Source of the DNA: Bacteroidia bacterium
Lineage (GTDB): Bacteria > Bacteroidota > Bacteroidia > Bacteroidales > Azobacteroidaceae
Assembly: GCA_025996695.1 (NCBI GenBank)
Contig: BNTP01000092.1
Location: 1-8,507 of the forward strand
DNA: 8,507 nucleotides
Direction: 5' to 3'
A program made the position numbers and the translations under genes. Below, in pieces: positions 6,127 to 8,507 of this stretch. Position 1 is the first letter of the stretch. Each line of letters opens with the position of its first letter. Under the pieces are notes generated by a model. That model saw only the letters and a list, made by a program, of their open reading frames with translations, was not told the origin of the DNA and did not search any database.

Positions 6127-7308
6127 TTATTTTATATACTTGTTATACCAAAAATCTCTTAACAGCGGGGAACGAAAAGCGTATTTACCACTGTCTTCTA
6201 TGAGGTAACCGTCATTTTTAAGCATTTTAAGCGATTGAGTCAAAGCGGATTCGATTTTTTCAATATTGCCTTTTCTTATTGCTAAGTTTGCCAATACATC
6301 CTCCCTGCTTCTGCCTGTTGGTAGTTCTGCACACAGTTTAAGAATTTTACGAGCGTTATCTTCAAAATCATAATACTCTTTTAGTCGTTCGTCCCAAGAA
6401 TTAAAATGGTCTTCATCTATAAGACGGTTGTACGCTTCGTCTATCGTGCTGTTTGAAAGTTGACAACCTTCAACACAAATCAGAAAATTAATTTTTTCTA
6501 CCAATAAATGAATAAAGAAAGGCAAATGCCAACCTAACTTATCAAGAATGTATTGTATGTCTTCTTCGGTAAATTGTACTTTTTCATCAACATCTAATCG
6601 TGAAATAAAATCCTTTGCCTCGTATTCAGAAAATGCTCCGATTGGAACAGATTTTAAATCGTTCAAATGCTTGCTCAATTGGTGCATTGATGCAAAATTT
6701 TCAATTCCTACCGAACTGCAAAAAATCCATCGAACTTTTGTTTCTGATACTTGTCGAAATTTTCGCAACCACTCTAAAAAGAATTCAACTTTTTCTCTGC
6801 CGTTTTCTTGTTTAAATAAATGGTTAAGAAAAATAGTTAATTCGTCTATTACAATTATTATATCTCCTGCGTTTTCGATTAATTGCTTAATTTTGTTGTA
6901 GGTGTCATTACGCCAAACATCACCATTTATTGAGATTTTGTTTCCTGCAATCTCAAAATCCTCAATGCTGTTAAACAGGCTAATGATTGTATTTCCAATG
7001 TTGGATTTTGCACTTTCCCACCACTTTTCTTTTTGTAATTCTTCTTTGAAAAGTTTGACAAATCCGCCTTCTGTGCTTTCTCCTTGTAAATCAAGATACA
7101 AAGTTTTATAACCGTTTTCCTCTGCCATTTTCAACAGTTTTTTTGAAAATGAAGATTTCCCAATTCTGCGAGGAGCAGATAATAACACTGATACGCCATT
7201 CAAAATGTAATATTGCCAAGCGTATTTTAATTCCGACTCTCTTCCGTAGAAATCATTACCTTCTACAGGAGGTCCCGGTTTGATTGAAATTTTTTGCATT
7301 GCTTCCAT
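6127..7308 (-). CDS. ATPase_2/archaeal-ATPase-like P-loop NTPase
   Basis: A 393-residue ATPase. The opening DFYGRESEL at 19-27 matches the 'F.GRE.EL' start of the ATPase_2 and STAND groups. Walker A is SAPRRIGKSS at 44-53, with the first glycine replaced as is common in this group. Walker B is IIIVIDEL with D155 and E156. A sensor-like strand WIFCSSVGI lies near 195-203, the helical lid includes FSEYEAKDFI, and GWHLPFFIHLL is the usual 'G..P..' segment. The C-terminus is a winged-helix ending in SPLLRDFWYNKYI, also typical. No extra nuclease or DUF234-like domain is present. The start at 7308 lies about 20 bases below the promoter; M4 is an alternative. No Shine-Dalgarno. It is the first gene of a two-gene operon with the TPR NTPase, and the two probably act together. 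The AT-rich composition contrasts with the GC-rich gene on its right. Confidence 0.9.
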   Translation of the reverse strand: MEAMQKISIKPGPPVEGNDFYGRESELKYAWQYYILNGVSVLLSAPRRIGKSSFSKKLLKMAEENGYKTLYLDLQGESTEGGFVKLFKEELQKEKWWESAKSNIGNTIISLFNSIEDFEIAGNKISINGDVWRNDTYNKIKQLIENAGDIIIVIDELTIFLNHLFKQENGREKVEFFLEWLRKFRQVSETKVRWIFCSSVGIENFASMHQLSKHLNDLKSVPIGAFSEYEAKDFISRLDVDEKVQFTEEDIQYILDKLGWHLPFFIHLLVEKINFLICVEGCQLSNSTIDEAYNRLIDEDHFNSWDERLKEYYDFEDNARKILKLCAELPTGRSREDVLANLAIRKGNIEKIESALTQSLKMLKNDGYLIEDSGKYAFRSPLLRDFWYNKYIK

Positions 7309-7334
7309 ATATTCCGTTTTTAATATTTAGGCTG

Positions 7335-7366
7335 CAAAGATATATACAAATTTGCATATATACAAA
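7335..7366 (-). promoter_or_regulatory. Canonical Bacteroidetes promoter of the NTPase operon
   Basis: On the minus strand TTTG (7366-7363), 20 bases, then TATCTTTG (7342-7335) match the Bacteroidetes consensus exactly. The predicted start is near 7328, giving a leader of about 20 bases before the ATG at 7308. The -33 element and the whole spacer lie inside the 16-bp repeat array, so a protein bound to the repeats would compete with RNA polymerase. Confidence 0.8.
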
Positions 7367-7387
7367 TTTGCATATATACAAATTTGT
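7340..7387. repeat. Three tandem 16-bp repeats, probable operator array
   Basis: The unit ATATATACAAATTTGC is repeated head to tail at 7340-7355, 7356-7371 and 7372-7387; the third copy differs only in its last base (T for C). Each unit contains the inverted repeat ACAAATTTG(T/C). With the flanking bases the third copy forms a perfect 20-bp palindrome at 7373-7392; the first two have one mismatched pair. The 16-base period is about one and a half helical turns. The array covers the -33 element and spacer of the NTPase promoter, which is the arrangement expected for repressor sites. The cognate regulator is not evident in the window, except possibly the XRE protein or the NTPases' own winged helices. 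Slippage of an AT-rich repeat is the alternative explanation. Confidence 0.85.
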
Positions 7388-7438
7388 ATATAGAATAATT
7401 TTAAAAGTACTGTTTTTAATTTTCTGATATTTGCTATC

Positions 7439-8497
7439 CCATGTAGTACTCGCTTCCGCAATATGGCAGTTAACGTGTTGGCGGCTTGGCGCTGTGGCGG
7501 GCTCACTGAGGCTCGTGCGGGAACGGAATTGATATTGCAGCATGTTGCTACAGTTCCGAGTGCAGCCAAGCCGCTTCGAGTTCGGCGATATGCCGTTCGT
7601 CCCGTACCCAATGTTATTGGGCCTACCCAGAATGTCATATCGTTTGCGGGTGCGGTGGGTTTTGAAGCGAAGGACACAGCATACGTCACAAAGTTGATCT
7701 CAGGACCTGACGCAATGTGCATACCCTTGTCAAGGCATGATGACTGTGCATACAAGACGTTAACCGAGTCGACACTGTTCCATGCGCGCTTGGAGTAGTT
7801 CCCAACCGTCTGAGCGCCGGTGACGCCATACGCGGCAGCCGCCACACCGGTAGTTGCCAGCACAGAGGCAATCGTGCCCGAGCCAATAGTCCCACTCAAC
7901 GTCACCACATCACCCGATAGAGCCCCTGCAAGGGTTTGTGCTTTTGTGTAAACTGAATCGCGGAATGCGACCAAGCTCGTTGAGTCTTTTTGGATGGAGC
8001 CATGAAGTACTCTACCCATGTTTGCCGACAAGGCGTTCATGCCTGCGGTCGAGGTCAAGATGTCTTGAACGAGGACGTAGTTGGCATCCGGGTTCATGTT
8101 GGCCAATTTGGCACTGTCCGCACCAAAGGCCAGCTTCTTTGCTTTCGCGGCTATTTGGGTCGGGTCAATAGGGCCGACATTCCCACTACCGACGGCTTCC
8201 CAATGTTTGCCACCGTCAATTAGAAGGATGTAAACCAACCCGTCACTAATCTGGTAATACATCGTTCCTTCGGCTCGTTGCGGCAGCTGGCAAGAATTGT
8301 ACGCGTGGCAGGAGTAACCCGCCTGAAGCGCCATCCAATTCCAAGACGGCTCCCGTTGTGACGGGTGTCGTCGGGTCGCCACCAATTTTCACTTGTGCTG
8401 TGCCCAATGTCCATAGACCGGCGCTCAACAGCACGGCCGCAGACACGAAAAGTATCCTTCTCGTCTGCGCTCTGTGTTTGTTCGTTTTCATTCTCAT
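7439..8497 (-). pseudogene. Decayed exported surface protein (GLLLPRV type)
   Basis: The start at 8497 (or M3 at 8491) gives a signal peptide: basic residues KTNKHRAQTRR, a hydrophobic core ILFVSAAVLLSAGLW, and probable cleavage after about residue 34 (GTAQ-VKIGG). Next comes TTGAVLELDGASGGLLLPRV, a motif frequent in exported Bacteroidetes proteins. The frame then breaks near 8275: the sensible continuation (AEGTMYYQISDGLVYILLID) is in another frame, as from one extra base. That frame continues with LSGDVVTLSGTIGSGTI and LATTGVAAAAYGVTGAQTV, which resemble the repetitive segments of phage tail fibres and adhesins, and with a VDS-containing stretch. Past about 7650 the translation turns arginine- and cysteine-rich, and a further frameshift is possible. 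The open frame has no stop until it has run through the neighbouring NTPase promoter (7327), so the natural 3' end seems lost at about 7439, where composition changes sharply. Probably non-functional unless the frameshift is a sequencing error. Confidence 0.7.
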
Positions 8498-8507
8498 TAC
8501 TTAATTA

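Noticed and set aside
7340..7387. CRISPR-like array
   Set aside because: The 16-bp units are directly adjacent with no spacers, only three copies, and lie in a promoter.
7256..7543. 95-aa minus-strand ORF
   Set aside because: It crosses the composition joint, the repeats, the promoter and the start of the NTPase gene; no coding character of its own beyond a possible alternative frame of the surface-gene tail.
7430..7560. Integron attC-like site around the GTTAAC sequence
   Set aside because: The core does not fit the attC R'/R'' consensus and no convincing long stem could be drawn.
7463..7798. 111-aa plus-strand ORF
   Set aside because: Antisense shadow of the GC-rich surface gene, without recognisable motifs.
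7327..8385. Single 352-aa gene starting at 8385
   Set aside because: Its first 37 or so residues are an out-of-frame reading of the signal-peptide gene, and its last 35 or so residues are translated promoter and repeats; only the middle is coding-like.

Overview
This window looks like an accessory, patchwork stretch of a Bacteroidetes (probably Bacteroidales-like) genome. Three upstream regions carry the Bacteroidetes-type promoter (TTTG or a near match, 19-20 bases, then TAnnTTTG). Most genes lack a Shine-Dalgarno sequence. The rightmost gene has the export signal and the GLLLPRV motif common in Bacteroidetes surface proteins. Every gene I can support is on the minus strand, so transcription runs right to left. 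Base composition changes abruptly: the right end (about 7440-8507) and the middle (about 1833-3000) are visibly GC-richer, while 3095-7430 is strongly AT-rich. This suggests separately acquired segments.

Layout, right to left. (i) 8497 to about 7439: a decayed exported surface protein with a signal peptide, a GLLLPRV motif and a tail-fibre-like segment. It has a frameshift near 8275 and no stop of its own. (ii) 7387-7335: three exact or near-exact 16-bp repeats embedded in a canonical promoter. (iii) 7308-6127 and 6121-3095: a tight two-gene operon of P-loop NTPases. The first is a 393-residue ATPase_2/archaeal-ATPase-like protein. The second is a 1008-residue STAND-like NTPase with a winged-helix region and about ten TPR repeats. 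(iv) 3042-2075: a second canonical promoter, a short coding-like remnant, and a pirin gene with an unusually strong Shine-Dalgarno. (v) 2048-1833: the C-terminal remnant of an ABC transporter ATPase. (vi) 1816 to the left edge: a promoter, an XRE-family regulator split in two by an apparent frameshift, a radical SAM/SPASM enzyme, and a two-helix membrane protein cut by the window edge.

The paired NTPases are the best candidate for a little-described system. They resemble nucleotide-driven sensor or signalling proteins of the kind found in bacterial conflict systems, sit behind what looks like a dedicated operator array, and are flanked by broken genes. No effector nuclease or toxin domain is visible in either protein, so defence is an inference. 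The XRE / radical SAM-SPASM / membrane-protein operon is a second unit of unknown purpose: the enzyme is convincing, but no substrate peptide can be seen.
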